Source: Limnoperna fortunei
Lineage: Eukaryota; Mollusca; Bivalvia; Mytilida; Modiolidae
DNA length: 64,000 bases
Assembly (NCBI GenBank): GCA_944474755.1
Contig: OX104116.1
Location: 2,959,494-3,023,493 of the forward strand
Direction: 5' to 3'
The position numbers and the translations under genes are program-made. The notes under the pieces are model-generated. The model was not told the DNA's origin and ran no database searches. It saw only the letters and a program-made list of their open reading frames with translations. This document shows, in pieces, positions 48,201 through 62,900 of the stretch (within the stretch, counting starts at the first letter, position 1; the number at the start of each line of letters is the position of its first letter).

Positions 48201-48500
48201 GTCTATCAGTGTACAGGTCTGTATTCTTGTACTAGCTGTCTATCATTGTACAGGTATGTATTCTTGTGCTAGTTGTCGATCAGTGTACAGGTATGTATAC
48301 TTGTACTAATTGTCTATCAGTGTACAGGTATGTATACATGTACTAATTGTCTATCAGTGTACAGGTATGTATTCTTGTACTAGCTGTCTATCAGTGTACA
48401 GGTGTGTATATGTGTACTAGTTGTATATCAGTGTACAGGTATGTATAATTGTACTAATTGTCTATCAGTGTACAGGTATGTATACTTGTACTAGTTGTCT
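42300..48500 (+). repeat. Block duplications within the satellite, offset 4252 bp (and 1867, 1303 bp)
   Basis: The 10-base duplication marker (CAGGTATGTA twice) at 42650 recurs at 46902, and the AATGATGTATATG insertion at 43594 recurs at 47846; both offsets are 4252. The AATGAT marker also lies at 44897 and 45461 (offsets 1303 and 1867 from 43594). Neighbouring unit variants recur in the same order, so multi-unit blocks, not single units, were copied. Confidence 0.85.
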
Positions 48501-51500
48501 ATCAGTGTACAGGGATGTATACTTGTGCTAGTTGTCTATCAGTGTACAGGCATGTACACTTCCACTAATTGTCTATCAGAGTACAGGTAGGTATACTTGT
48601 ACTAGATGTCTATCAGTGTACAGGTATGTATTCTTGTACTAGTTGTCTATCAGAGTACAGGTATGTATTCTTGTACTAGTTGTCTATCAGTGTACAGGTA
48701 TGTATACTTGTACTAGTTGTCTATCAGTGTACAGGTATGTATACTTCCACTAATTGTCTATCAGTGTCCAGGTATGTATACTTGTACTAGTTATCTATCA
48801 GTGTAGAGGTATGTATACTTGTACTAGTTGTCTATCAGTGTAGAGGTATGTATACTTCCACTAATTGTCTATCAGTGTCCAGGTATGTATACTTGTACTA
48901 GTTGTCTATCAGTGTACTGGTATGTATACTTGTACTAGTTGTCTATCAATGTACAGGTATGTATACTTCCACTAATTGTTTATCAGTGTCCAGGTATGTA
49001 TTCTTGTACTATTTGTCTATCATTGTACAGGTATGTATACTTGTGCTAGTTGTCTATCAGTGTACAGGTATGTATATGTGTATTAGTTGTATATCAGTGT
49101 TCAGGTATGTATACTTGTACTAAATGTCTATCAGTGTACAGGTATGTATACTTGTACTAGTTGTCTATCAGTGTACAGGGATGTATACTTGTGCTAGTTG
49201 TCTATCAGTGTACAGGTATGTATATTGCACTAGTTGCCTATCAGTGTACAGGTATATATACTTGTACTAGTTGTCTATCAGTCTCCAGGTATGTATTCAT
49301 GTACTAATTGTCTATCAGTGTACAGGTATGTATTCTTGTACAAATTGTCGATCAGTGTACAGGTATGTATACTTGTACTAGATGTCTATCAGTGTACAGG
49401 CATGTATACATGTACTAATTGTCTATCAGTGTACAGGTATGTATTCTTGTACTAGCTGTCTATCAGTGTACAGGTATGTATTCTTGTGCTAGTTGTCGAT
49501 CAGTGTACAGGTATGTATACTTGTACTAATTGTCTATCAGTGTACAGGTATGTATACTTGTACTAGTTGTCTATCAGTGTATAGGGATGTATATTTGTGC
49601 TAGTTGTCTATCAGTGCACAGGTATGTATATTGTACTAGTTGCCTATCAGTGTACAGGTATATATACTTGTACTAATTGTCTATCAGTGTTCAGGTATGT
49701 ATTCTTGTGCTAGTTGTCGATCAGTGTACAGGTATGTATACTTGTACTAATTGTCTATCAGTGTACAGGTATGTATTCTTCTACAAATTGTCGATCAGTG
49801 TACAGGTATGTATACTTGTACTAGTTGTCTATCAGTCTCCAGGTATGTATATTTGTACCAATTGTCTATCAGTGTACAGGTATGTATACTAGTACTAATT
49901 GTCTATCAGTGTACAGGTATGTATTCTTGTACTAACTGTCTATCAGTGTACAGGTGTGTATTCTTGTTCTAGTTCTCTATCAGTGTACAGGTGTGTATAC
50001 TTGTACTAATTGTCTATCAGAGTACAGGTATGAATACTTGTGCTAATTGTCTATCAGTGTACACGTGTGTATACTTGTACTAGTTGTCTGTCCGTGTACA
50101 GGTATATATACTTGTGCTAATTGTCTATCAGTGTACACGTGTGTATTCTTGTACTAGTTGTCTATCGGTGTACAGGTATGTATACATGTACTAATTGTCT
50201 ATAAGTGTACAGGTATGTATTCTTGTACTAGTTGTCTATCGGTGTACCGGTATGTATACTTGTACCAGTTGTCTATAAGTGTACAGGTATGTATTCTTGT
50301 ACTAGTTGTCTATCGGTGTACAGGTATGTATACTTGTACCAGTTGTCTATAAGTGTACAGGTATGTATTCTTGTACTAGATGTCTATCAGTGTACAGGTA
50401 TGTATACTTCCACTAATTGTCTATCAGTGTCCAGGTATGTATTCTTGTACTAGTTGTCTATCATTGTACAGGTATGTATACTTGTACTAGTTGTCTATCA
50501 GTGTACAGGTATGTATATGTGTACTAGCTGTATATCAGTGTACAGGTATATATACTTGTACTAATTGTCTATCAGTGTACAGGTATGTATACTTGTACTT
50601 GTTGTCTATCAGTGTACAGGGATGTATTCTTGTGCTAGTTGTCTATCAGTGTACAGGTATGTATACTTGTACTAGTTGCCTATCAGTGTACAGGTATATA
50701 TACTTGTACTAGTTGTCTATCAGTCTCCAGGTATGTATACTTGAACTAATTGTCTAACAGTGTACAGGTATGTATACTTGTACTAGTTGTCTATCAGTGT
50801 AAAGGCATGTATACTTCCACTAATTGTCTATCAGAGTACAGGTAGGTATACTTGTACTAGTTGTCTATCAGTGTACATGTATGTATTCTTGTACTAGTTG
50901 TCTATCAGAGTACAGGTATGTATTCTTGTACTAGTTGTCTATCAGTGTACAGGTATGTATACTTGTACTAGTTGTCTATCAGTGTACAGGTATGTATACT
51001 TCCACTAATTGTCTATCAGTGTCCAGGTATGTATACTTGTACTACTTATCTATCAGTGTAGAGGTATGTATACTTGTACTAGTTGTCTATCAGTGTAGAG
51101 GTATGTATACTTCCACTAATTGTCTATCAGTGTCCAGGTATGTATACTTGTACTGGTTGTCTATCAGTGTACTGGTATGTATACTTGTACTAGTTGTCTA
51201 TCAGTGTACAGGTATGTATACTTCCACTAATTGTTTATCAGTGTCCAGGTATGTATTCTTGTACTATTTGTCTATCATTGTACAGGTATGTATACTTGTA
51301 CTAGTTGTCTACCAGTGTACAGGTATGTATATGTGTACTAGTTGTCTATCAGTGTACAGGTATGTATATGTGTACTAGTTGTATATCAGTGTACAGGTAT
51401 GTATACTTGTGCTAATTGTCCATCAGTGTACAGGTATGTATACTTGTACTAGTTGTCTATCAGTGTACAGGGATGTATACCTGTGCTAGTTGTCTATCAG

Positions 51501-54339
51501 TGTACAGGTATGTATATTGTAATAATTGCCTATCAGTGTACAGGTATATATACTTGTACTAGTTGTCTATCAGTCTCCAGGTATGTATTCTTGTACTAAT
51601 TGTCTATCAGTGTACAGGTATGTATTCTTGTACAAATTGTCGATCAGTGTACAGGTATGTATACTTGTACTAGTTGTCTATCAGAGTACAGGCATGTATA
51701 CATGTACTAATTGTCTATCAGTGTACAGGTATGTATTCTTGTACTAGCTGTCTATCAGTGTACAGGTATGTATTCTTGTGCTAGTTGTCGATCAGTGTAC
51801 AGGTATGTATACTTGTACTAATTGTCTATCAGTATACAGGTATGTATACTTGTTCTAGTTGTCTATCAGTGTATAGGGATGTATATTTGTGCTAGTTGTC
51901 TATCAGTGTACAGGTATATATACTTGTACTAGTTGTCTATCAGTCTCCAGGTATTTATTCTTGTACTAATTGTCTATCAGTGTACAGGTATGTATTCTTG
52001 TAAAAATTGTCGATCAGTGTACAGGTATGTATACTTGTACTAGTTGTCTATCAGTCTCCAGGTATGTATATTTGTACCAATTGTCTATCAGTGTACAGGT
52101 ATGTATACTAGTACTAATTGTCTATCAGTGTACAGGTATGTATTCTTGTACTAACTGTCTATCAGTGTAAAGGTGTGTATTCTTGTACTAGTTGTCTATC
52201 AGTGTACAGGTGTGTATACTTGTACTAATTGTCTATCAGTGTACAGGTATGAATACTTGTGCTAATTGTCTATCAGTGTACACGTGTGTATACTTGTACT
52301 AGTTGTCTATCAGTGTACAGGTATATATACTTGTGCTAATTGTCTATCAGTGTACACGTGTGTATTCTTGTACTAGTTGTCTATCAGTGTACAGGTATGT
52401 ATACATGTACTAATTGTCTATGAGTGTACAGGTATGTATTCTTGTACTAGTTGTCTATCGGTGTACAGGTATGTATACTTGTACTAGTTGTCTATAAGTG
52501 TACAGGTATGTATTCTTGTACTAGTTGTCTATCGATGTACAGGTATGTATACTTCTACCAGTTGTCTATAAGTATACAGGTATGTAATCTTGTACTAGTT
52601 GTCTATCAGTGTACAGGTATGTATACTTCCACTAATTGTCTATCAGTGTCCAGGTATGTATTCTTGTACTAGTTGTCTATCATTGTACAGGTATGTATAC
52701 TTGTACTAGTTGTCTATCAGTGTTCAGGTATGTATATGTGTACTAGTTGTATATCAGTGTACATGTATGTATACTTGTACTAATTGTCTATCAGTGTACA
52801 GGTATGTATTCTTGTGCTAGTTGTCGATCAGTGTACAGGCATGTATACTTGTGCTAGTTGTTTATCAGTGTACAGGTATGTATACTTGTACTAGTTGTCT
52901 ATCAGTGTACAGGTATGTATACTTCCACTAATTGTCTATCAGTGTCCAGGTATGTATACTTGTACTAGTTGTCTTTCAGTGTACAGGTAAGTATACTTGT
53001 GCTAGTTGTCTATCAGTGTACAGGTATGTATACTAGTACTAGTTATCTATCAGTGTACAGGTATGTATACTTGTGCTAGTTGTCTATCAGTGTACAGGTA
53101 TGTATACTTGTGCTAGTTGTCTATCAGTGTACAGTTATGTATACTAGTACTAATTGTCTATCAGTGTACAGGTATGTATTCTTGTACTAACTGTCTATCA
53201 GTGTACAGGTGTGTATTCTTGTACTAGTTGTCTATCAGTGTACAGGTGTGAATACTTGTACTAATTGTCTATCAGTGTACAGGTATGTATACTTGTGCTA
53301 ATTGTCTATCAGTGTACACGTGTGTATACTTGTACTAGTTGTCTATCAGTGTACAGGTATATATACTTGTGCTAATTGTCTATCAGTGTACACCTGTGTA
53401 TTCTTGTACTAGTTGTCTATCAGTGTGCAGGTATGTATACATGTCCTAATTGTCTATAAGTGTACAGGTATGTATTCTTGTACTAGTTGTCTATCGGTGT
53501 ACAGGTATGTATACTTGTACCAGTTGTCTATAAGTGTACAGGTATGTATACTTGTACCAGTTGTCTATCATTGTACAGGTATGTATACTTGTGCTAGTTG
53601 TCTTTCAGTGTACAGGTTTGTATACTAATACTAGTTGTCTATCAGTGTACAGGTATGTATACTTGTGCTAGTTGTCTATCAGTGTACAGGTATGTATACT
53701 AGTACTTATTGCCTATCAGTGTACAGGTATGTATTCTTGTACTAACTGTCTATCAGTGTACAGGTGTGTATTCTTGTACTAGTTGTCTATCAGTGTACAT
53801 GTGTGTATACTTGTTCTAGTTGTCTATAAGTGTACAGGTATGTATACTTGTGCTAGTTGTCTATCAGTGTACAGGTATGTATACTTGTGCTAGTTGTCTA
53901 TCAATGTACACGTGTGTATACTTGTACTAGTTGTCTATCAGTGTACAGGTATGTATTCTTGTACTAACTGTCTATCAGTGTACAGGTATGTATTCTTGTA
54001 CTCATTGTCTCTCAGTGTACAGGTATGTATATTTGTGCTAGTTGTCTAAAAGTGTACAGGTATGTATACTTGTACTAATTGTCTATCAGTGTATAGGTAT
54101 GTATACTTGTGCCAGTTGTCTGTCAGTGTACAGGTATGTATACTTGTGCTAATTGTCTATCAGTGTACACGTGTGTATACTTGTACTAGTTGTCTATCAG
54201 TGTACAGGTATGTATACTTGAACTAAATGTCTATAAGTGTACAGGTATGTATTCTTGTACTAGTTGTCTATTAGTGTACAGGTATGTATTCTTGTACTCA
54301 TTGTCTATCAGTGTACCGGTATGTATTCTGTACGAGTTG

Positions 54340-56950
54340 TCTATCAGTGTACAGGTATGTATACTTGTACTAGTTGTCTATCAGTCTCCAGGTATGTATA
54401 TTTGTACTAATTGTCTATCAGTGTACACGTCTGTATTCTTGTACTAGCTGTCTATCATTGTACAGGTATGTATTCTTGTGCTAGTTGTCGATCAGTGTAC
54501 AGGTATGTATACTTGTACTAATTGTCTATCAGTATACAGGCATGTATACATGTACTAATTGTCTATCAGTGTACAGGTATGTATTCTTGTACTAGCTGTC
54601 TATCAGTGTACAGGTATGTATATGTGTACTAGTTGTATATCAGTGTACAGGTATGTATAATTGTACTAATTGTCTATCAGTGTACAGGTATGTATACTTG
54701 TACTAGTTGTCTATCAGTGTACAGGGATGTATACTTGTGCTAGTTGTCTATCAGTGTGCAGGCATGTATACTTCCACTAATTGTCTATCAGAGTACAGGT
54801 AGGTATACTTGTACTAGTTGTCTATCAGTGTACAGGTATGTAATCTTGTACTAGTTGTCTATCAGAGTACATGTATGTATTCTTGTACTAGTTGTCTATC
54901 AGTGTACAGGTATGTATACTTGTACTAGTTGTCTATCAGTGTACAGGTATGTATACTTCCACTAATTGTCTCTCAGTGTCCAGGTATGTATACTTGTACT
55001 AGTTATCTATCAGTGTAGAGGTATGTATACTTGTACTAGTTGTCTATCAGTGTAGAGGTATGTATACTTCCACTAATTGTCTATCAGTGTCCAGGTATGT
55101 ATACTTGTACTAGTTGTCTATCAGTGTACTGGTATGTATACTTGTACTAGTTGTCTATCAGTGTACAGGTATGTACAGGTATGTATACTTGTACTAGTTG
55201 TCTATCAGTGTATAGGGATGTATATTTGTGCTAGTTGTCTATCAGTGTACAGGTATGTATATTGTACTAGTTGCCTATCAGTGTACAGGTATATATACTT
55301 GTACTAGTTGTCTATCAGTGTACAGGTAGGTATACTTGTACTAGTTGTCTATCAGTGTACAGGTATGTAATCTTGTACTAGTTGTCTATCAGAGTACAGG
55401 TATGTATTCTTGTACTAGTTGTCTATCAGTGTACAGGTATGTATACTTGTACTAGTTGTCTATCAGTGTACAGGTATGTATACTTCCACTAATTGTCTAT
55501 CAGTGTCCAGGTATGTATACTTGTACTAGTTATCTATCAGTGTAGAGGTATGTATACTTGTACTAGTTGTCTATCAGTGTAGAGGTATGTATCGTTCCAC
55601 TAATTGTCTATCAGTGTCCAGGTATGTATACTTGTACTAGTTGTCTATCAGTGTACAGGTATGTATACTTGTACTAGTTGTCTATCAGTCTCCAGGTATG
55701 TATATTTGTACTAATTGTCTATCAGTGTACACGTCTGTATTCTTGTACTAGCTGTCTATCATTGTACAGGTATGTATTCTTGTGCTAGTTGTCGATCAGT
55801 GTACAGGTATGTATACTTGTACTAATTGTCTATCAGTATACAGGCATGTATACATGTACTAATTGTCTATCAGTGTACAGGTATGTATTCTTGTACTAGC
55901 TGTCTATCAGTGTACAGGTATGTATATGTGTACTAGTTGTATATCAGTGTACAGGTATGTATAATTGTACTAATTGTCTATCAGTGTACAGGTATGTATA
56001 CTTGTACTAGTTGTCTATCAGTGTACAGGGATGTATACTTGTGCTAGTTGTCTATCAGTGTGCAGGCATGTATACTTCCACTAATTGTCTATCAGAGTAC
56101 AGGTAGGTATACTTGTACTAGTTGTCTATCAGTGTACAGGTATGTAATCTTGTACTAGTTGTCTATCAGAGTACATGTATGTATTCTTGTACTAGTTGTC
56201 TATCAGTGTACAGGTATGTATACTTGTACTAGTTGTCTATCAGTGTACAGGTATGTATACTTCCACTAATTGTCTCTCAGTGTCCAGGTATGTATACTTG
56301 TACTAGTTATCTATCAGTGTAGAGGTATGTATACTTGTACTAGTTGTCTATCAGTGTAGAGGTATGTATACTTCCACTAATTGTCTATCAGTGTCCAGGT
56401 ATGTATACTTGTGCTAGTTGTCTATCAGTGTACTGGTATGTATACTTGTACTAGTTGTCTATCAGTGTACAGGTATGTACAGGTATGTATACTTGTACTA
56501 GTTGTCTATCAGTGTATAGGGATGTATATTTGTGCTAGTTGTCTATCAGTGTACAGGTATGTATATTGTACTAGTTGCCTATCAGTGTACAGGTATATAT
56601 ACTTGTACTAGTTGTCTATCAGTGTACAGGTAGGTATACTTGTACTAGTTGTCTATCAGTGTACAGGTATGTAATCTTGTACTAGTTGTCTATCAGAGTA
56701 CAGGTATGTATTCTTGTACTAGTTGTCTATCAGTGTACAGGTATGTATACTTGTACTAGTTGTATATCAGTGTACAGGTATGTATACTTCCACTAATTGT
56801 CTATCAGTGTCCAGGTATGTATACTTGTACTAGTTATCTATCAGTGTAGAGGTATGTATACTTGTACTAGTTGTCTATCAGTGTAGAGGTATGTATCGTT
56901 CCACTAATTGTCTATCAGTGTACAGGTATGTATACTTGTACTAGTTGTCT
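54340..56950 (+). repeat. Tandem pair of 1304-bp satellite blocks
   Basis: Variant order from about 54340 repeats from about 55644 with almost no differences, and also matches the block near 41.8-43.1 kb at an offset of 12516 bp. The length equals 35 units of 37 bp, plus the 10-base duplication, minus one base from a 36-bp unit, which accounts for 1304 exactly. Confidence 0.85.
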
Positions 56951-59900
56951 ATCAGTGTACTGGTATGTATACTTGTACTAGTTGTCTATTAATGTACAGG
57001 TATGTATACTTCCACTAATTGTTTATCAGTGTCCAGGTATGTATTCTTGTACTATTTGTCTATCATTGTACAGGTATGTATACTTGTGCTAGTTGTCTAT
57101 CAGTGTACAGGTATGTATATGTGTACTAGTTGTATATCAGTGTTCAGGTATGTATACTTGTTCTAAATGTCTATCAGTGTACAGGTATGTATACTTGTAC
57201 TAGTTGTCTATCAGTGTACAGGGATGTATACTTGTACTAATTGTCTATCAGTGTACTGGCATGTATACATGTACTAATTGTCTATCAGTGTACAGGTATG
57301 TATACTTCCACTAATTGTTTATCAGTGTCCAGGTATGTATTCTTGTACTATTTGTCTATCATTGTACAGGTATGCATACTTGCACTAGTTGACTATCAGT
57401 GTACAGGTATGTAAATGATGTATATGTGTACTAGTTGTGTATCAGTGTACAGGTATGTATATGTGTACTAGTTGTATATCAGTGTACAGGTATGTATAAT
57501 TGTACTAATTGTCTATCAGTGTACAGGTATGTATACTAGTACTAGTTGTTTATCAGTGTACATGTATGTATACTTGTACTAGTTGTCTATCAGTGTACAA
57601 GTATGTATATTGTACTAGTTGCCTATCAGTGTACAGGTATATATACTTGTACTAGTTGTCTATCAGTCTCCAGGTATGTATACTTGTACTAATTGTCTAT
57701 CAGTGAACAGGTATGTATTCTTGTACAAATTGTCGATCAATGTACAGGTATGTATACTTGTACTAGTTGTCTATCAGTCTCCAGGTATGTATCTTTGTAC
57801 TAATTGTCTATCAGTGTACAGGTATGTATTCTTGTACTAGCTGTCTATCAGTGTACAGGTATGTATATGTGTACTAGTTGTATATCAGTGTACAGGTATG
57901 TATACTTGTACTAATTGTCTATCAGTGTACAGGTATGTATACTTGTACTAGTTGTCTATCAGTGTACAGGGATGTATACTTGTGCTAGTTGTCTATCAGT
58001 GTACAGGCATGTATACTTCCACTAATTGTCTATCAGAGTACAGGTAGGTATACTTGTACTAGATGTCTATCAGTGTACAGGTATGTATTCTTGTACTAGT
58101 TGTCTATCAGAGTACAGGTTTGTATTCTTGTACTAGTTGTCTATCAGTGTACAGGTATGTATACTTGTACTAGTTGTCTATCAGTGTACAGGTATGTATA
58201 CTTCCACTAATTGTCTATCAGTGTCCAGGTATGTATACTTGTACTAGTTATCTATCAGTATAGAGGTATGTATACTTGTACTAGATGTCTATCAGTGTAG
58301 AGGTATGTATACTTCCACTAATTGTCTATCAGTATCCAGGTATGTATACTTGTACTAGTTGTCTATCAGTGTACTGGTATGTATACTTGTACTAGTTGTC
58401 TATCAATGTACAGGTATGTATACTTCCACTAATTGTTTATCAGTGTCCAGGTATGTATTCTTGTACTATTTGTCTATCATTGTACAGGTTTGTATACTTG
58501 TGCTAGTTGTCTATCAGTGTACAGGTATGTAAATGTGTATTAGTTGTATATCAGTGTTCAGGTAAGTATACTTGTACTAAATGTCTATCAGTGTACAGGT
58601 ATGTATACTTGTACTAGTTGTCTATCAGTGTACAGGGATGTATACTTGTGCTAGTTGTCTATCAGTGTACAGGTATGTATTCTTGTACAAATTGTCGATC
58701 AGTGTACAGGTATGTATACTTGTACTAGATGTCTATCAGTGTACAGGCATGTATACATGTACTAATTGTCTATCAGTGTACAGGTATGTATTCTTGTACT
58801 AGCTGTCTATCAGTGTACAGGTATGTATTCTTGTGCTAGTTGTCGATTAGTGTACAGGTATGTATACTTGTACTAATTGTCTATCAGTGTACAGGTATGT
58901 ATACTTGTACTAATTGTCTATCAGTGTATAGGGATGTATATTTGTGCTAGTTGTCTATCAGTGCACAGGTATGTATATTGTACTAGTTGCCTATCAGTGT
59001 ACAGGTATATATACTTGTACTAATTGTCTATCAGTGTACAGGTATGTATTCTTGTGCTAGTTGTCGATCAGTGTACAGGTATGTATACTTGTACTAATTG
59101 TCTATCAGTGTACAGGTATGTATTCTTCTACAAATTGTCGATCAGTGTACAGGTATGTATACTTGTACTAGTTGTCTATCAGTCTCCAGGTATGTATATT
59201 TGTACCAATTGTCTATCAGTGTACAGGTATGTATACTAGTACTAATTGTCTATCAGTGTACAGGTATGTATTCTTGTACTAACTGTCTATCAGTGTACAG
59301 GTGTGTATTCTTGTTCTAGTTCTCTATCAGTGTACAGGTGTGTATACTTGTACTAATTGTCTATCAGAGTACAGGTATGAATACTTGTGCTAATTGTCTA
59401 TCAGTGTACACGTGTGTATACTTGTACTAGTTGTCTGTCAGTGTACAGGTATATATACTTGTGCTAATTGTCTATCAGTGTACACGTGTGTATTCTTGTA
59501 CTAGTTGTCTATCGGTGTACAGGTATGTATACATGTACTAATTGTCTATAAGTGTACAGGTATGTATTCTTGTACTAGTTGTCTATCGGTGTACAGGTAT
59601 GTATACTTGTACCAGTTGTCTATAAGTGTACAGGTATGTATTCTTGTACTAGTTGTCTATCGGTGTACAGGTATGTATACTTGTACCAGTTGTCTATAAG
59701 TGTACAGGTATGTATTCTTGTACTAGATGTCTATCAGTGTACAGGTATGTATACTTCCACTAATTGTCTATCAGTGTCCAGGTATGTATTCTTGTACTAG
59801 TTGTCTATCATTGTACAGGTATGTATACTTGTACTAGTTGTCTATCAGTGTACAGGTATGTATATGTGTACTAGCTGTATATCAGTGTACAGGTATGTAT

Positions 59901-62900
59901 ACTTGTACTAATTGTCTATCAGTGTACAGGTATGTATACTTGTACTAGTTGTCTATCAGTGTACAGGGATGTATTCTTGTGCTAGTTGTCTATCAGTGTA
60001 CAGGTATGTATACTTGTACTAGTTGCCTATCAGTGTACAGGTATATATACTTGTACTAGTTGTCTATCAGTCTCCAGGTATGTATACTTGAACTAATTGT
60101 CTAACAGTGTACAGGTATGTATACTTGTACTAGTTGTCTATCAGTGTACAGGCATGTATACTTCCACTAATTGTCTATCAGAGTACAGGTAGGTATACTT
60201 GTACTAGTTGTCTATCAGTGTACATGTATGTATTCTTGTACTAGTTGTCTATCAGAGTACAGGTATGTATTCTTGTACTAGTTGTCTATCAGTGTACAGG
60301 TATGTATACTTGTACTAGTTGTCTATCAGTGTACTGGTATGTATACTTGTACTAGTTGTCTATCAGTGTACAGGTATGTACAGGTATGTATACTTGTACT
60401 AGTTGTCTATCAGTGTATAGGGATGTATATTTGTGCTAGTTGTCTATCAGTGTACAGGTATGTATATTGTACTAGTTGCCTATCAGTGTACAGGTATATA
60501 TACTTGTACTAGTTGTCTATCAGTGTACAGGTAGGTATACTTGTACTAGTTGTCTATCAGTGTACAGGTATGTAATCTTGTACTAGTTGTCTATCAGAGT
60601 ACAGGTATGTATTCTTGTACTAGTTGTCTATCAGTGTACAGGTATGTATACTTGTACTAGTTGTCTATCAGTGTACAGGTATGTATACTTCCACTAGTTG
60701 TCTATCAGTGTCCAGGTATGTATACTTGTACTAGTTATCTATCAGTGTAGAGGTATGTATACTTGTACTAGTTGTCTATCAGTGTAGAGGTATGTATCGT
60801 TCCACTAATTGTCTATCAGTGTCCAGGTATGTATACTTGTACTAGTTGTCTATCAGTGTACTGGTATGTATACTTGTACTAGTTGTCTATTAATGTACAG
60901 GTATGTATACTTCCACTAATTGTTTATCAGTGTCCAGGTATGTATTCTTGTACTATTTGTCTATCATTGTACAGGTATGTATACTTGTGCTAGTTGTCTA
61001 TCAGTGTACAGGTATGTATATGTGTACTAGTTGTATATCAGTGTTCAGGTATGTATACTTGTTCTAAATGTCTATCAGTGTACAGGTATGTATACTTGTA
61101 CTAGTTGTCTATCAGTGTACAGGGATGTATACTTGTACTAATTGTCTATCAGTGTACTGGCATGTATACATGTACTAATTGTCTATCAGTGTACAGGTAT
61201 GTATACTTCCACTAATTGTTTTTCAGTGTCCAGGTATGTATTCTTGTACTATTTGTCTATCATTGTACAGGTATGCATACTTGCACTAGTTGACTATCAG
61301 TGTACAGGTATGTAAATGATGTATATGTGTACTAGTTGTGTATCAGTGTACAGGTATGTATATGTGTACTAGTTGTATATCAGTGTACAGGTATGTATAA
61401 TTGTACTAATTGTCTATCAGTGTACAGGTATGTATACTAGTACTAGTTGTCTATCAGTGTACATGTATGTATACTTGTACTAGTTGTCTATCAGTGTACA
61501 AGTATGTATATTGTACTAGTTGCCTATCAGTGTACAGGTATATATACTTGTACTAGTTGTCTATCAGTCTCCAGGTATGTATACTTGTACTAATTGTCTA
61601 TCAGTGAACAGGTATGTATTCTTGTACAAATTGTCGATCAATGTACAGGTATGTATACTTGTACTAGTTGTCTATCAGTCTCCAGGTATGTATATTTGTA
61701 CTAATTGTCTATCAGTGTACAGGTATGTATTCTTGTACTAGCTGTCTATCAGTGTACAGGTATGTATATGTGTACTAGTTGTATATCAGTGTACAGGTAT
61801 GTATAATTGTACTAATTGTCTATCAGTGTACAGGTATGTATACTTGTACTAGTTGTCTATCAGTGTACAGGGATGTATACTTGTGCTAGTTGTCTATCAG
61901 TGTACAGGCATGTATACTTCCACTAATTGTCTATCAGAGTACAGGTAGGTATACTTGTACTAGATGTCTATCAGTGTACAGGTATGTATTCTTGTACTAG
62001 TTGTCTATCAGAGTACAGGTATGTATTCTTGTACTAGTTGTCTATCAGTGTACAGGTATGTATACTTGTACTAGTTGTCTATCAGTGTACAGGTATGTAT
62101 ACTTCCACTAATTGTCTATCAGTGTCCAGGTATGTATACTTGTACTAGTTATCTATCAGTATAGAGGTATGTATACTTGTACTAGATGTCTATCAGTGTA
62201 GAGGTATGTATACTTCCACTAATTGTCTATCAGTATCCAGGTATGTATACTTGTACTAGTTGTCTATCAGTGTACTGGTATGTATACTTGTACTAGTTGT
62301 CTATCAATGTACAGGTATGTATACTTCCACTAATTGTTTATCAGTGTCCAGGTATGTATTCTTGTACTATTTGTCTATCATTGTACAGGTTTGTATACTT
62401 GTGCTAGTTGTCTATCAGTGTACAGGTATGTATATGTGTATTAGTTGTATATCAGTGTTCAGGTAAGTATACTTGTACTAAATGTCTATCAGTGTACAGG
62501 TATGTATACTTGTACTAGTTGTCTATCAGTGTACAGGGATGTATACTTGTGCTAGTTGTCTATCAGTGTACAGGTATGTATTCTTGTACAAATTGTCGAT
62601 CAGTGTACAGGTATGTATACTTGTACTAGATGTCTATCAGTGTACAGGCATGTATACATGTACTAATTGTCTATCAGTGTACAGGTATGTATTCTTGTAC
62701 TAGCTGTCTATCAGTGTACAGGTATGTATTCTTGTGCTAGTTGTCGATTAGTGTACAGGTATGTATACTTGTACTAATTGTCTATCAGTGTACAGGTATG
62801 TATACTTGTACTAGTTGTCTATCAGTGTATAGGGATGTATATTTGTGCTAGTTGTCTATCAGTGCACAGGTATGTATATTGTACTAGTTGCCTATCAGTG